NCBI RefSeq assembly: GCF_001720165.1
Contig: NZ_MCRI01000006.1
Coordinates: 1-64,000 of the forward strand
Source of the DNA: Methylophaga muralis
Lineage (GTDB): Bacteria > Pseudomonadota > Gammaproteobacteria > Nitrosococcales > Methylophagaceae
Length of the DNA: 64,000 bases
Direction of reading: 5' to 3'
Position 1 is the stretch's first letter. Every line of letters begins with the position of its first letter. Below are positions 30,587-42,447 of the stretch, one piece after another. The translations under genes and the position numbers were made by a program. Under the pieces are notes generated by a model. The model was not told the DNA's origin and made no database searches. It was given only the letters and a program-made list of their open reading frames with translations.

Positions 30587-31657
30587 ATGGCATTAGTTTC
30601 AATGAGACAACTATTGGATTATGCAGCAGAGCACCAATTCGCCATACCTGCATTCAATGTAAGCAATATGGAACAGGTTCATGCCATCATGCAGGCGGCT
30701 GATGCAGTTGATAGCCCGGTGATTATGCAGGGCAGTGCCGGGGCCCGCGACTATGCCGGCGAACCATTTCTTCGCCATCTTATTCTGGCGGCAATCGAGG
30801 CTTATCCGCATATTCCCTTAGTCATGCATCAAGATCATGGTGCGAATCCGGCTATCTGCGCGCGATCCATTCAATCGGGTTTCAGTTCGGTGATGATGGA
30901 TGGCTCATTGATGGAAGACATGAAAACGCCTTCAGATTTTGACTATAACGTGAACGTCACTCGCAAAGTCAGCGAAATGGCGCATGCCTGTGGCGTCTCA
31001 GTAGAAGGTGAACTCGGTTGTCTGGGATCCTTGGAAACCGGCATGATGGGTGAAGAAGATGGTCATGGTGCGGAAGGTAAATTGGATCACAGTCAGTTAT
31101 TGACTGATCCAGATGAAGCGGTGGAGTTTGTCAAACTCACCCAGGTGGATGCCTTGGCAGTTGCTATTGGAACCAGCCATGGTGCTTATAAGTTTACCCA
31201 ACCGCCTACCGGCGATGTTCTGGCCATCAGCCATTTAAAAACCTTGCAACAACGTTTGCCGACTACCCATTTTGTGATGCATGGCTCCAGCTCCGTGCCG
31301 CAGGACTGGTTGGAAATCATTAATACCCATGGTGGGGATATCGGGCAAACCTATGGTGTGCCAGTCGAAGAAATTGTCGAAGGCATTAAATACGGTGTGC
31401 GTAAGGTGAATATTGATACCGATTTACGAATGGCTTCTACCGGCTCTATCCGCAAGTTTTTAACCGATGAAAAAAATGCTGCGGTGTTTGATCCGCGTAA
31501 GTTTTACAAAGAAGCGACCAAAGCAATGCAGGCGATTTGTCAGGCACGTTACGAGGCATTTGGCAGTGCTGGACATGCCAGTAAGATCAAACCAATCTCA
31601 CTACAAAACATGGTCGAACGTTATCGCAGCGGAGAGTTGGCACCCAAGTTAAATTAA
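30587..31657 (+). CDS. fba: Fructose-bisphosphate aldolase, class II
   Basis: A 356-residue zinc aldolase of the long (Calvin/CbbA-like) subtype. Zn-binding [10 protein letters not shown], the [15 protein letters not shown] strand, [21 protein letters not shown] and [13 protein letters not shown] are visible. It splits fructose 1,6-bisphosphate (and possibly sedoheptulose bisphosphate) into trioses. It is the last gene of the pgk-pyk-fba run. Its start follows GGAGAG. Confidence 0.95.
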   Translation: MALVSMRQLLDYAAEHQFAIPAFNVSNMEQVHAIMQAADAVDSPVIMQGSAGARDYAGEPFLRHLILAAIEAYPHIPLVMHQDHGANPAICARSIQSGFSSVMMDGSLMEDMKTPSDFDYNVNVTRKVSEMAHACGVSVEGELGCLGSLETGMMGEEDGHGAEGKLDHSQLLTDPDEAVEFVKLTQVDALAVAIGTSHGAYKFTQPPTGDVLAISHLKTLQQRLPTTHFVMHGSSSVPQDWLEIINTHGGDIGQTYGVPVEEIVEGIKYGVRKVNIDTDLRMASTGSIRKFLTDEKNAAVFDPRKFYKEATKAMQAICQARYEAFGSAGHASKIKPISLQNMVERYRSGELAPKLN

Positions 31658-31743
31658 GGTTGATTTGCTTGGGATACATTCGCTGCCAGTCTTTATCACG
31701 ATTCAGGTAAAATACCTCACTTAGTCTTTTCAGGGCTTGTACC

Positions 31744-32114
31744 GTGTTACAAATTTTCGCTATCGCTGTTGGCGGCGCTGCTGGTGCTCTATTGCGTTTT
31801 GTTATGTCCAACGGTGTTTATAAAATGCTCGGCCGTGATTTTCCTTATGGGACATTGGCGGTTAATGTTTTAGGCTCTCTGCTTATCGGAGTACTGTTTA
31901 TTCTGTTGATTGAAAAATTGGCGGTTGCAGCAGAGTGGCGGGCAGGTTTGATGGTTGGATTGCTTGGCGCATTTACCACCTTTTCCACCTTTTCTCTGGA
32001 AACCTTTAGCCTGTTAGAAGATGGTGCATTTCTCAAAGCGGGATTAAATGTGTTTTTAAGCGTGGTGTTGTGCCTTGCCGCTACCTGGGTAGGCATAAGC
32101 CTGGGAAGACAGTT

Positions 32115-32118
<4 letters not shown>
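31744..32118 (+). CDS. crcB: Fluoride ion transporter CrcB/Fluc
   Basis: A 124-residue, four-helix channel subunit. It has the start GGAAGALLRFVMS, the GTLAVNVLGSLLIGVLF helix and GLLGAFTTFSTFSLETF, the Phe-box region with the polar track. It works as an antiparallel dimer to expel fluoride. The start is GTG. No fluoride riboswitch could be recognised in the 86 bases upstream. The DUF190 gene overlaps its stop. Confidence 0.93.
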
Positions 32119-34354
<2,236 letters not shown>

Positions 34355-34389
34355 AACACTGAATTGAGCAAGCTCATCAGGAGATTATT

Positions 34390-35607
34390 TTGGACACGGT
34401 AGCGTATCAGTCACGTCGCATTGTTTCAGGCATGCGCCCTACAGGGCAGCTGCATTTGGGGCATTATCATGGTGTACTGAAAAATTGGATTAAACTACAA
34501 CACGAATTTGATTGCTTCTTTTTCGTTGCTGACTGGCATGCCTTAACCACGCACTATGAAGATAGTCGGGTGATTGAAGACAGTGTCTGGGAAATGGTGA
34601 TTGATTGGCTGGCGGCGGGTATTGAGCCTTCATCAGCTTCATTGTTTCTGCAATCTCGGGTGCCTGAACATGCCGAATTGCATTTATTATTATCCATGAT
34701 CACGCCTTTATCCTGGCTGGAACGCGTACCAACCTACAAAGATCAGCAGGAAAAACTCAAAGAAAAAGATCTGTCGACTTATGGCTTTTTGGGTTATCCC
34801 TTACTGCAAAGTGCTGATATTTTGATTTATCGTGCGGGCCAGGTGCCGGTCGGTGAAGATCAGGTGGTGCATGTTGAGTTAACTCGTGAAGTAGCGCGCC
34901 GGTTTAATCATATCTATGGCCGTGAAAAAGACTTTGAAGAGAAAGCTGAAGCGGCAGTCTTAAAGATGGGTAAGAAAAACGCCAAGTTGTATAACACTTT
35001 GCGTAAAGCCTATCAGGAGCAAGGCGATGCAGAAGCTTTACAAACTGCTCGTGAGTTATTGAAAAACCAGCAAAATCTGGCACTTGGCGATATGGAAAGG
35101 CTGTTTGGTTTTCTGGAAGGTGGCGGTAAAGTTATTTTGCCTGAACCCAAAGCGCTCCTAACACCTGCTTCGAAAATGCCAGGACTGGACGGACAGAAAA
35201 TGTCCAAATCATATGGCAACACGATTTCGTTACGTGAATCAGATCAGTCTGTTGCTGAAAAAATCAAACGTATGCCAACTGATCCTAACCGTGTGCGTCG
35301 CACCGATCCGGGTGAGCCGGATAAATGTCCAGTGTGGCAATTACATGAAGTTTATTCTGATGAAGATCAGAAGCAATGGGTTCAACAAGGCTGCCGTACT
35401 GCTGGGATCGGTTGCCTGGATTGTAAAGGTCCGCTTATTGATTCGGTTATTGCCGAACTTAAACCTATCCGCGAACGGGCGGATGATTTCAGCCGGCATC
35501 CAGAAGATGTACGACGTATTATTGATGATGGCAGTGCTGCAGCAAGAGAAGTAGCTCAGGAAACATTGAGTGAAGTGCGTGCAGCAATGGGTCTGGCTTA
35601 TAAATAG
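34390..35607 (+). CDS. trpS: Tryptophanyl-tRNA synthetase, long form with C-terminal Cys cluster
   Basis: A 405-residue class I synthetase (E. coli 334) starting at TTG after AGGAG. Signature motifs: GMRPTGQLHLGHYHG (HIGH region) and GQKMSKSYGN (KMSKS). Residues about 175-240 form an insertion (KKNAKLYNTLRKAYQEQ...). Near the C-terminus four Cys at 313, 335, 342 and 345 are spaced C-x21-C-x6-C-x2-C, very close to the pattern that holds a [4Fe-4S] cluster in Thermotoga maritima TrpRS. It charges tRNA-Trp. Confidence 0.93.
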   Translation: MDTVAYQSRRIVSGMRPTGQLHLGHYHGVLKNWIKLQHEFDCFFFVADWHALTTHYEDSRVIEDSVWEMVIDWLAAGIEPSSASLFLQSRVPEHAELHLLLSMITPLSWLERVPTYKDQQEKLKEKDLSTYGFLGYPLLQSADILIYRAGQVPVGEDQVVHVELTREVARRFNHIYGREKDFEEKAEAAVLKMGKKNAKLYNTLRKAYQEQGDAEALQTARELLKNQQNLALGDMERLFGFLEGGGKVILPEPKALLTPASKMPGLDGQKMSKSYGNTISLRESDQSVAEKIKRMPTDPNRVRRTDPGEPDKCPVWQLHEVYSDEDQKQWVQQGCRTAGIGCLDCKGPLIDSVIAELKPIRERADDFSRHPEDVRRIIDDGSAAAREVAQETLSEVRAAMGLAYK

Positions 35608-35637
35608 CCCAAATAAATAGCCTAAGGAAAAATTATC

Positions 35638-36585
35638 ATGGCTGAAAGAATACAAAAAGTACTGGCGCGAGCCGGTTATGGTTCACGTCGATTAATCGAG
35701 AGCTGGATCAAAGATGGCAAATTACTCGTTAATGGCGTGGCTGCAACGCTAGGCGATCAAATTTCTGAAAAAGATAGAGTAACGCTTGAGGGCAGGCCTT
35801 TATCATCCAAGCGGATCTGGCAACAAAGCATGCCGCAGGTTTTGCTTTATCACAAGCCGGTAGGTGAAGTATGTACCCGCAGTGATCCCGAAGGTCGCAG
35901 AACGATCTACCAATCTTTGCCAGTACCGGAAGAAGGTCGCTGGGTGAGCGTTGGCCGACTTGATTTAAATACCAGTGGCTTAATTATCCTGACAACGGAT
36001 GGGGAACTGGCGAATCAGTTAATGCATCCATCCAACGAAATGGATCGTGAATATGCGGTTCGTGTTCTCGGTGAAGTCACGTCGGAAATGATGCAGACGT
36101 TGCGCGATGGGGTCGAGTTGGAAGATGGTAAAGCGCATTTTTCTGATATTCAGCCCGGTGGGGGAGAAGGTGCTAATACCTGGTTTCATGTGGTGATTCA
36201 GGAAGGTCGTAACCGTGAAGTAAGACGCTTATGGGAAAGCCAGGGTGTACAGGTGAGTCGCTTGGTTCGTTTGCGTTACGGGCCTGTAATTATGCCTAAT
36301 AAGCTTAAGCCTGGCCGCTGGATGATGCTGGAAGGTAAAGAGCTGGAATATTTGTATGAAGAGGCGGGATTAAAAGCTAAAGCCACTAAACGCGGAGCTC
36401 CAGCAGAAAAGATTTCGGGTAAAAAGGAAGCGCCAGCGCCCGTCGAAAAAGAAAAAGCAGCAAAATCTACAAAGTGGCCGGATAAATCCGCAAAAGCGGC
36501 AAAAAAGACTGCTCCAAGATCTGCTGGCAGCGACACATCACCAAGCAAAAGAGGTCCGCGTATTCGTGGACGTAGTGATCGCTAA
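35638..36585 (+). CDS. rluB: 23S rRNA pseudouridine 2605 synthase RluB
   Basis: A 315-residue enzyme. An S4 RNA-binding domain (about 3-60), then the RsuA/RluB catalytic domain with GRLDLNTSGLIILTTDGEL (catalytic Asp109) and EGRNREVRRLWESQG. The last 75 residues are a Lys/Ala/Pro-rich basic tail that probably adds RNA affinity and is typical of RluB. The end overlaps the convergent diguanylate cyclase gene by four bases. Confidence 0.93.
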   Translation: MAERIQKVLARAGYGSRRLIESWIKDGKLLVNGVAATLGDQISEKDRVTLEGRPLSSKRIWQQSMPQVLLYHKPVGEVCTRSDPEGRRTIYQSLPVPEEGRWVSVGRLDLNTSGLIILTTDGELANQLMHPSNEMDREYAVRVLGEVTSEMMQTLRDGVELEDGKAHFSDIQPGGGEGANTWFHVVIQEGRNREVRRLWESQGVQVSRLVRLRYGPVIMPNKLKPGRWMMLEGKELEYLYEEAGLKAKATKRGAPAEKISGKKEAPAPVEKEKAAKSTKWPDKSAKAAKKTAPRSAGSDTSPSKRGPRIRGRSDR

Positions 36586-37508
36586 GCTGTCACTCGGGAT
36601 GTAACAACCTGATTGCGACCGGCAAATTTTGCCTGATATAACGCTTCATCGGCTTTTAGAAACAAACTATCTGCTGATTCGCCTACGCACAACTCTGCCA
36701 GACCAATACTGATTGAAATGGGAAACTTTTGATCGGTATTGGATTGGTTCAATTCGTAAATAGCTGTCCGAAGCCGTTCTGCAGCAAGCAGAGCCGCTTC
36801 ATGATGGCTGTGGCTTAGCACTATCGCGAATTCTTCACCACCGATACGAAACAGCGCATCGCTACGTCTTAAGCTGGCGAGTAAAGTATCTGCAACACGG
36901 CATAAAGTTTCGTCACCGACCTGATGACCGAAACTGTCGTTGATATTTTTAAAGTAATCAATGTCCAGCACTAATAATGACAATGGCAATCGCAAACGAT
37001 GGGCCAGGTCAATTTCACGTTCAATAGTATTTTTATAGGCTTGGCGATTAGGAAGTTGCGTTAAGGTATCAGTTAATGCCGCATCCAATGCTCGGGCATA
37101 TTGCAGGCTGTTGCGCAGTGGATAGATAAGTTTGCAAAGCAAATCTTCTAACAGCCGGATCTCATTATCAGAAAAGCGATAAGCACGACTAAAGGTTAAT
37201 TGCCCAAGATACTCTTGGTCTATCTCGAGCTGATAGTTGCATTTATGGTGGCGGTTGTTTCCCAGTCTGAATTCAAACTTGTTATCAGGGTGGGTAAATT
37301 GCAAACCATTGTGGGCGAGTAAGGGTTTTATTTGTTCATCAAACAATCTGAGTAACTGTCTGGTATCGAGCGATGTCTGCAAAATCAATGGCAGTTTGGC
37401 TAAAGCATCATCGCGTTCAGCTGAAATCGGACCTGCTTGTATGACGGAAACAGTGTTTTGCTCTAAACGTCGCAGATTTGTTGTGTCTGAATGCAGTAAA
37501 TGAACCAT
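36582..37508 (-). CDS. Diguanylate cyclase (GGDEF) with N-terminal GAF-like domain
   Basis: A 308-residue protein. Residues 1-135 resemble a degenerate GAF-type sensor; the rest is a GGDEF domain with DTLTQLPNRQAYKNTIEREI, DIDYFKNINDSFGHQVGD and the active GGEEF loop (RIGGEEFAIVLS). The A-site motif is intact, so cyclic-di-GMP synthesis is expected. I see no RxxD inhibitory site five residues before GGEEF (SDALFRIGGEEF). No membrane helix, so cytosolic. Confidence 0.88.
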   Translation of the reverse strand: MVHLLHSDTTNLRRLEQNTVSVIQAGPISAERDDALAKLPLILQTSLDTRQLLRLFDEQIKPLLAHNGLQFTHPDNKFEFRLGNNRHHKCNYQLEIDQEYLGQLTFSRAYRFSDNEIRLLEDLLCKLIYPLRNSLQYARALDAALTDTLTQLPNRQAYKNTIEREIDLAHRLRLPLSLLVLDIDYFKNINDSFGHQVGDETLCRVADTLLASLRRSDALFRIGGEEFAIVLSHSHHEAALLAAERLRTAIYELNQSNTDQKFPISISIGLAELCVGESADSLFLKADEALYQAKFAGRNQVVTSRVTA

Positions 37509-37598
37509 ATAACACGCTCGTAAATAAGAAAATTTACAATAACCATGCTAAAAATATGCCATGGTGTAAATTGTCAATAAATACAGTGTGTTAGATTG

Positions 37599-38360
37599 TT
37601 ACGCCAAAACCTTGACGGGTAATTCCATCTGTGCATTCAAGCATTGGCCATGTAAATGGCCGCTTTGGTCGCTGGCAAGGTAAAGATATGCCGGTATTAC
37701 AGCAGTCGGTTCTGGTAAATGTTGAGGGTCTGCAGCAGGGTAAACTCTAGCATGCAATTTGGTTTTAACCTGGCCGGGGTCGATACAATTGACTCTGACT
37801 TTTCCAGCGGCTTCCATTTCGAGAGATAACTGATGACAGAAACATTCTAAAGCTGCTTTGCTAAGACCATAGGCACCACGGTAGGCCTTATCATGTTGGC
37901 TGTCAGTGGTGAAAATGATAAAACTTTGTTGCTCGGTGGATTGTAATAAGTTTAGACAAGCATGCGTCAGCAAATAAGTGGCAGTTAAATTTACCTGCAG
38001 TGTCTCGGTCCACTGTCTGATATCTTGGTTGGCAATTGGAGCTAACTGACCCACATCTGCAGCACAATGAACTAATCCATCTAATTGTCCAAAGGTATTT
38101 TTGATTGTTTGAGCCAGCTGCTGGTAATCGTCGGCATTTGCGCCTTTGAAGTCCACAGGAAAGATAGCAGGTTCAATACCGGTTTCCTGCAGGATAACGT
38201 CGTACAGCTTTTCTAGCTGAGCAATATTTTTATCGAGCAGAATGATGGTTGCACCATGTCTGGCGTAGGCCAAAGCAACTTCGCTACCGATGCCGCCAAG
38301 GGCACCGGTAACCAAGACAACCTTATTACTGAGTATGGATTGCTCAGCTTGGGACAACAT
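37599..38360 (-). CDS. SDR family oxidoreductase, YciK-like
   Basis: A 253-residue short-chain dehydrogenase. Cofactor loop VTGALGGIGSEVA (TGxxxGIG), Asp in VPVDFKG, NLTATYLLTHACLNLL, and the active-site YGLSKAALE (YxxxK). The start is taken at ATG 38360; GTG 38363 also fits. It resembles YciK, whose substrate is unknown. Five to eight bases separate it from the lipoprotein gene upstream, so the two are co-transcribed. Confidence 0.82.
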   Translation of the reverse strand: MLSQAEQSILSNKVVLVTGALGGIGSEVALAYARHGATIILLDKNIAQLEKLYDVILQETGIEPAIFPVDFKGANADDYQQLAQTIKNTFGQLDGLVHCAADVGQLAPIANQDIRQWTETLQVNLTATYLLTHACLNLLQSTEQQSFIIFTTDSQHDKAYRGAYGLSKAALECFCHQLSLEMEAAGKVRVNCIDPGQVKTKLHARVYPAADPQHLPEPTAVIPAYLYLASDQSGHLHGQCLNAQMELPVKVLA

Positions 38361-38368
38361 CACAGACT

Positions 38369-38734
38369 TTATTCAGATTTAGGAACAATACGACCGTAAG
38401 TTACTTTGCCATCTAATAATTGGGCAATGATCAAAGCATCATCATTGTGCCATTCCAGTGTTTCCATATTCATTTGATCTAATGTTCTTTCTTGAGCAAT
38501 ATCAGGTTCGCCGTAAGCTGAGATAAGTTCATCTCTTGTCATACCCGCTTGGATGGCATTTGCACTTTCGTCACCAGTTGCTTCGGTAGCTTCAGGCGCT
38601 GATTCAACAGCTGCAGGAGCAGTAGTTTCTGTTTCACTGCTATCGGTAACAGCGTTATCGCTTTCGTTACTGCAGGCAATCAGTGCCATGCTCAGAAAAA
38701 GACCGGTAAAAATTAAACGCATACGATTTAACAT
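38369..38734 (-). CDS. Small lipoprotein with SmpA/BamE-like domain
   Basis: A 121-residue lipoprotein (signal ending LIAC, Cys21). A 40-residue acidic Ser/Thr/Ala-rich linker is followed by QAGMTRDELISAYGEPDIAQERTLDQMNMETLEWHNDDALIIAQLLDGKV, which has the start (xxGMTxxEVxxxxGxP) of the SmpA/BamE fold. It is not BamE itself (linker too long, sequence differs). Function unknown; envelope location is clear. Confidence 0.75.
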   Translation of the reverse strand: MLNRMRLIFTGLFLSMALIACSNESDNAVTDSSETETTAPAAVESAPEATEATGDESANAIQAGMTRDELISAYGEPDIAQERTLDQMNMETLEWHNDDALIIAQLLDGKVTYGRIVPKSE

Positions 38735-38807
38735 GACATCCCCTCTTTAGGTTTAAATAGACTAATTGGCGAGTATAACAAGCAATTACAAGTATATCGA
38801 CAGGTTG

Positions 38808-40091
38808 TTAGGGTAAATTTCCCACTAAAATATTTTCTGCTGCACGATAACCATTCATCACAGCACTTTCCAAAGTGGCTGGATAAGGATTCTCAGCATA
38901 GTCTCCAGCGATCCATAGCCCCTGAATGGCTGTTTTGCAGCTGGGTCGCTGGCTGTTTTCAACCACCCCACAACTAAAAGTTGCTCGTTTTTCCCGAATC
39001 AAATGAGCTGCCAGATAAGTATCAGGTAGATAAGGTAAAACTTTTTTTAAATCGACAATCACCTCATCAATCAGCTGTTGTTTAGTGAAAGATTCATGAG
39101 CGCCGGGACCACTTATCACTATCGCGATCAAGCCGGGGGATTGTTCAGAGCGATCAAATATCCATTGTGACAGCCTGTTACTCAACCCAATAATTGGATG
39201 ATGAAGTCTTACCTGTGACGGATATTGTAAATACAACGTCGTAATAGGGTATTCCGTTACCTTGGATAAATTAAGCTGCTCAGCTAAAAGTTTATGCAGT
39301 GCATTTGGTGCTAAGGCAACAATTATATTTTCTGTGGCAATAAAGTCATCGTCAGCAGTCACAATGCCTGTCACTTTGCCCGCATCGATTACAATCTTCT
39401 CAATTCTGGTTTGGATTTTTATGTCGCCGCCATGCTTGAGAATAAATTCCTTACAGGGTTCTGGTAATACATCACCCAAAGGCTTTTTGGGGATAAGCAA
39501 GTCGGCAGAATGACGTTTTGAAAGCAGGCTATCACTTAAGGTGGCTGCAAACACATTGGCAGATGCCTGATTTATAGGCGTGTTCATAATCGCCAGACAT
39601 AATGGTGTCCACAATTGTGAAATAAGCCGTGAGGATTGTCCTGTTGCGTTGCACCATTGAGACACTGTCAAATTATGCGTTTTATCGGGTGAATTCAGTT
39701 GCCGAACCAGGGACCAGAAGTTCAACAAGTCCCGCCAGCCAAGACTGGAATACAGTTTAGGTAACATGGCCAATGGCCAGGCTAATAAAGCATGAGCTTT
39801 CAAATGTAATGGCTGAAAATGCGGATCGAGGATTTGCAGATCTAATGACTTGCGTTGGAATACTTGGTTTTCTTCTATGCCAACCCGATGCAGCAGATCC
39901 AACATTTGTTGATAAGCGCCTATCATCAGATGCTGGCCATTATCAATCTCAATATTTTGCCATTTGACTGTTCGGGCTCGGCCGCCAAGTTGTTTGGCTG
40001 CTTCAAACAGTATGGGGTTTTTTCCCGCTTCAGCTAAACGTACTGCTGCCGCAAGCCCACTCCAGCCACCACCGATAATGATGGGTGACAT
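38808..40091 (-). CDS. hpnE: Hydroxysqualene dehydroxylase HpnE (FAD-dependent)
   Basis: A 427-residue FAD amine-oxidase-type protein. It begins IIIGGGWSGLAAAVRLAEAGKNPILFEA, with the dinucleotide loop, and ends AGDYAENPYPATLESAVMNGYRAAE, the FAD-contact motif of squalene-associated desaturases. HpnE reduces hydroxysqualene to squalene. The start ATG 40091 is one base after the hpnD stop; a GTG at 40124 would overlap hpnD. Carotenoid desaturase (CrtN-like) is a less likely alternative. Confidence 0.87.
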   Translation of the reverse strand: MSPIIIGGGWSGLAAAVRLAEAGKNPILFEAAKQLGGRARTVKWQNIEIDNGQHLMIGAYQQMLDLLHRVGIEENQVFQRKSLDLQILDPHFQPLHLKAHALLAWPLAMLPKLYSSLGWRDLLNFWSLVRQLNSPDKTHNLTVSQWCNATGQSSRLISQLWTPLCLAIMNTPINQASANVFAATLSDSLLSKRHSADLLIPKKPLGDVLPEPCKEFILKHGGDIKIQTRIEKIVIDAGKVTGIVTADDDFIATENIIVALAPNALHKLLAEQLNLSKVTEYPITTLYLQYPSQVRLHHPIIGLSNRLSQWIFDRSEQSPGLIAIVISGPGAHESFTKQQLIDEVIVDLKKVLPYLPDTYLAAHLIREKRATFSCGVVENSQRPSCKTAIQGLWIAGDYAENPYPATLESAVMNGYRAAENILVGNLP

Positions 40092-40092
40092 A

Positions 40093-40950
40093 TTACGGGT
40101 GACTTTTGGCGAGCTTTTTTTCACGTCGCAAAGTACGCCAGGCTAGCCATAATTTACGGATGGGGGTGAGTGAAATACGCTGCTTCATCACCTGAAAATT
40201 ATCGCGGGAAATTTCCTGCAAAGTAGTACGGTAGATTTCAGCCATTATCAACGCAGTGCATTGATGATGTCTGTCTTGTGGCGGCAATAGCTGCATAGCC
40301 TCCTGATAATACTGCTCCGCACGTTTTGCCTGGAACTGCAGTAATGCGGTTAATTCATCAGTTTGCTGCAAAGCCAGAATGCTTTGTTCGCTAACCCCAA
40401 ATTGTTGCATTTCATCTAAAGGCAAATATATACGACCACGTTCAGCGTCTTCCCGTACATCGCGGATAATATTGGTGAGTTGAAAAGCGAGACCCAGTTT
40501 CTCGGCAAATTTTAAAGTTTGCCGATCTGAGAAACCGAAGATCTGTGCTGAAAGCAGGCCGACAACACTGGCAACACGGTGACAATATAAGGCTAGGTTT
40601 TTATAGGCTGGATAACGATGTTGGGTTAAATCCATTTCCATGCCGTCAATGATCTCGTGGAAATATTCTTCATGCAGATCAAAATCTTGCAAGGCATCAG
40701 CTAAAGCTTTACCAACCGGATGTGTGGCTTGTCCGTTAAACGTATTGGAGATTTCCTGACGCCACCAAGCCAGAGTTTGTGCTGCAACCAATGGATCACT
40801 GATTTCATCGACAGCATCATCTACTTCGCGGCAAAAAGCATATAACGCCATAATGGCGTCACGTTTTTTGGTGGGTAAAAAAAGAAAACTATAGTAGAAA
40901 CTGGAGCCGCTTTTCGCCGCTTTATCCCGGCAATACTGCTGAGGTGTCAT
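40093..40950 (-). CDS. hpnD: Presqualene diphosphate synthase HpnD
   Basis: A 285-residue trans-isoprenyl head-to-head synthase. The two Asp motifs are CREVDDAVDEI and DVREDAERGRIYLP. Sequence flavour (SSFYYSFLFLPTKKRDAIMALYAFCR) is that of HpnD rather than phytoene synthase. It joins two farnesyl diphosphates to presqualene diphosphate. The classical route also needs HpnC, which is not in this window. Its ATG overlaps the ferredoxin stop by four bases. Confidence 0.86.
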   Translation of the reverse strand: MTPQQYCRDKAAKSGSSFYYSFLFLPTKKRDAIMALYAFCREVDDAVDEISDPLVAAQTLAWWRQEISNTFNGQATHPVGKALADALQDFDLHEEYFHEIIDGMEMDLTQHRYPAYKNLALYCHRVASVVGLLSAQIFGFSDRQTLKFAEKLGLAFQLTNIIRDVREDAERGRIYLPLDEMQQFGVSEQSILALQQTDELTALLQFQAKRAEQYYQEAMQLLPPQDRHHQCTALIMAEIYRTTLQEISRDNFQVMKQRISLTPIRKLWLAWRTLRREKKLAKSHP

Positions 40951-41249
40951 TTTAACAAGCGCTCAACAATTTTACCGTTCACTAAATGGGTGTCGATGAT
41001 TTCGTCAATATCGGCTTTATCCTGATATTGATACCAAACTCCTTCGGGATAAATCACCATAATCGGGCCTAGTTTGCAGCGATTAAGGCAACCGGAATTA
41101 TTGACGCGGACTTTTTTTAATTTGAGATCTTTGACCCGTTGCTTGGCGTAGTCGCGCAGCGATTGCGCGCCATGTTCTTCGCAATAATCAGTGCCATCAT
41201 CACGTTGATGAGTGCAGATGAACATGTGATATTTATATATTTCAGCCAT
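40947..41249 (-). CDS. Thioredoxin-like [2Fe-2S] ferredoxin
   Basis: A 100-residue protein with Cys at the four positions of thioredoxin-fold [2Fe-2S] proteins: CTHQRDDGTDYC and NNSGCLNRCKLGP. The start MAEIYKYHMFIC at 41249 is preferred to an earlier in-frame start. It overlaps hpnD (ATGA), so it may supply electrons to the squalene steps, which is inference from coupling alone. Proteins of this type also occur as stand-alone ferredoxins of unknown partner. Confidence 0.83.
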   Translation of the reverse strand: MAEIYKYHMFICTHQRDDGTDYCEEHGAQSLRDYAKQRVKDLKLKKVRVNNSGCLNRCKLGPIMVIYPEGVWYQYQDKADIDEIIDTHLVNGKIVERLLK

Positions 41250-41312
41250 AGTTATTAGCCTAACCAAGCTGGTTCAAATAGACAAAACGGATAAACAATC
41301 ATAATTCAGCAA

Positions 41313-42281
41313 CTAAAATTGACGTGACACAGCAAAATCGGCCAAACCTACTAAAGCCGCTTTGTACTGTGAATCTGCAACGATATTGAGATTGGCTTTA
41401 GCCTGTTCGGCTTCTTTACGTGCCGCTGCCGCTGTGTAATCAATTGCGCCAGTACTGTGGATGATTTCGATAATGTCATTGATTTTATCGCGTTGGCCTT
41501 GTTCAATTGCTTCACGAATAATAGCTGACTGATCAGCGGAGCCATGTTGCATCGCATAGATAAGTGGCATGGTCGGTTTACCTTCGGCCAGGTCATCGCC
41601 AATGTTTTTACCAATGGTTTCACTAGATGCACTGTAATCGAGTAAGTCATCAACCAGCTGAAATGCACTGCCAAGATGCATCGCATATTGAGCTAAAGCC
41701 ATTTCGATTTCATCAGATGCATTACTGATTAATGCGCCTAACTGACCCGCAGCTTCAAATAATTTGGCGGTTTTGTGGTGTATCACTTGCAGATAACGTT
41801 CTTCAGTGGTGTCGGCATCATGCACATTCAATAACTGTAAAACTTCACCCTCAGCGATGACATTGGTAGTGTGCGACAGGATTTTCATTAAACGCATCGA
41901 ATCCAATTCCACCATCATTTCGAATGCGCGGGTATAGAGAAAGTCTCCTACTAATACACTGGCTTCATTTCCCCAAACGCTGTTGGCCGTTTCCTGACCT
42001 CTGCGCATCGTTGAGTTGTCGACTACATCATCGTGCAGCAAAGTCGCGGTGTGAATGAATTCGATAATGGTAGCAAGATTAATATGCGCAGATGCCTGAT
42101 GATTACATGCTCTAGCACTTAATAAAGCGATAGCCGGGCGCAAGCGTTTACCACCACTATTAATGATGTAATGTCCGAGCTGATTAATAAGTACAACATC
42201 AGATTGCAGCCGATGTTGTATCATTGCATCAACTGCTTCCATATCCTGCTGGATAAGTGCGTAAATGGATTGTATATCCAC
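41313..42281 (-). CDS. ispB: Octaprenyl diphosphate synthase
   Basis: A 322-residue all-trans polyprenyl synthase that makes the ubiquinone side chain. First Asp-rich motif LLHDDVVDNSTMRR, second QLVDDLLDYSASS, plus GGKRLRPAIALLSAR. The length equals E. coli IspB. It is divergent from rplU with 166 bases between, the common ispB/rplU-rpmA arrangement. Confidence 0.95.
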   Translation of the reverse strand: MDIQSIYALIQQDMEAVDAMIQHRLQSDVVLINQLGHYIINSGGKRLRPAIALLSARACNHQASAHINLATIIEFIHTATLLHDDVVDNSTMRRGQETANSVWGNEASVLVGDFLYTRAFEMMVELDSMRLMKILSHTTNVIAEGEVLQLLNVHDADTTEERYLQVIHHKTAKLFEAAGQLGALISNASDEIEMALAQYAMHLGSAFQLVDDLLDYSASSETIGKNIGDDLAEGKPTMPLIYAMQHGSADQSAIIREAIEQGQRDKINDIIEIIHSTGAIDYTAAAARKEAEQAKANLNIVADSQYKAALVGLADFAVSRQF

Positions 42282-42364
42282 GGGGCGTTTGTCTGCCTGT
42301 CTAGATTAATTAAACGCGTACTTTCTCATGGGTCACGGTGATTCGCAAATAATTCAATTTGCAT

Positions 42365-42393
42365 TTGATCTGTATGTAGAAAGCGGTTAAAAT
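42365..42393 (+). promoter_or_regulatory. Sigma-70-type promoter of rplU
   Basis: TTGATC (42365-42370), a 17-base spacer and TAAAAT (42388-42393), 55 bases before the rplU ATG. Both hexamers are near consensus and the spacing is ideal. Confidence 0.6.
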
Positions 42394-42447
42394 TCCCGGT
42401 CTTTTGTTGGGTTACCCACAATAACATTTATTTTTTTGGAGAAAGCG

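Noticed and set aside
31658-31743. Fluoride riboswitch before crcB
   Set aside because: Neither the conserved GGNGATGG start nor the expected pseudoknot pattern could be seen.
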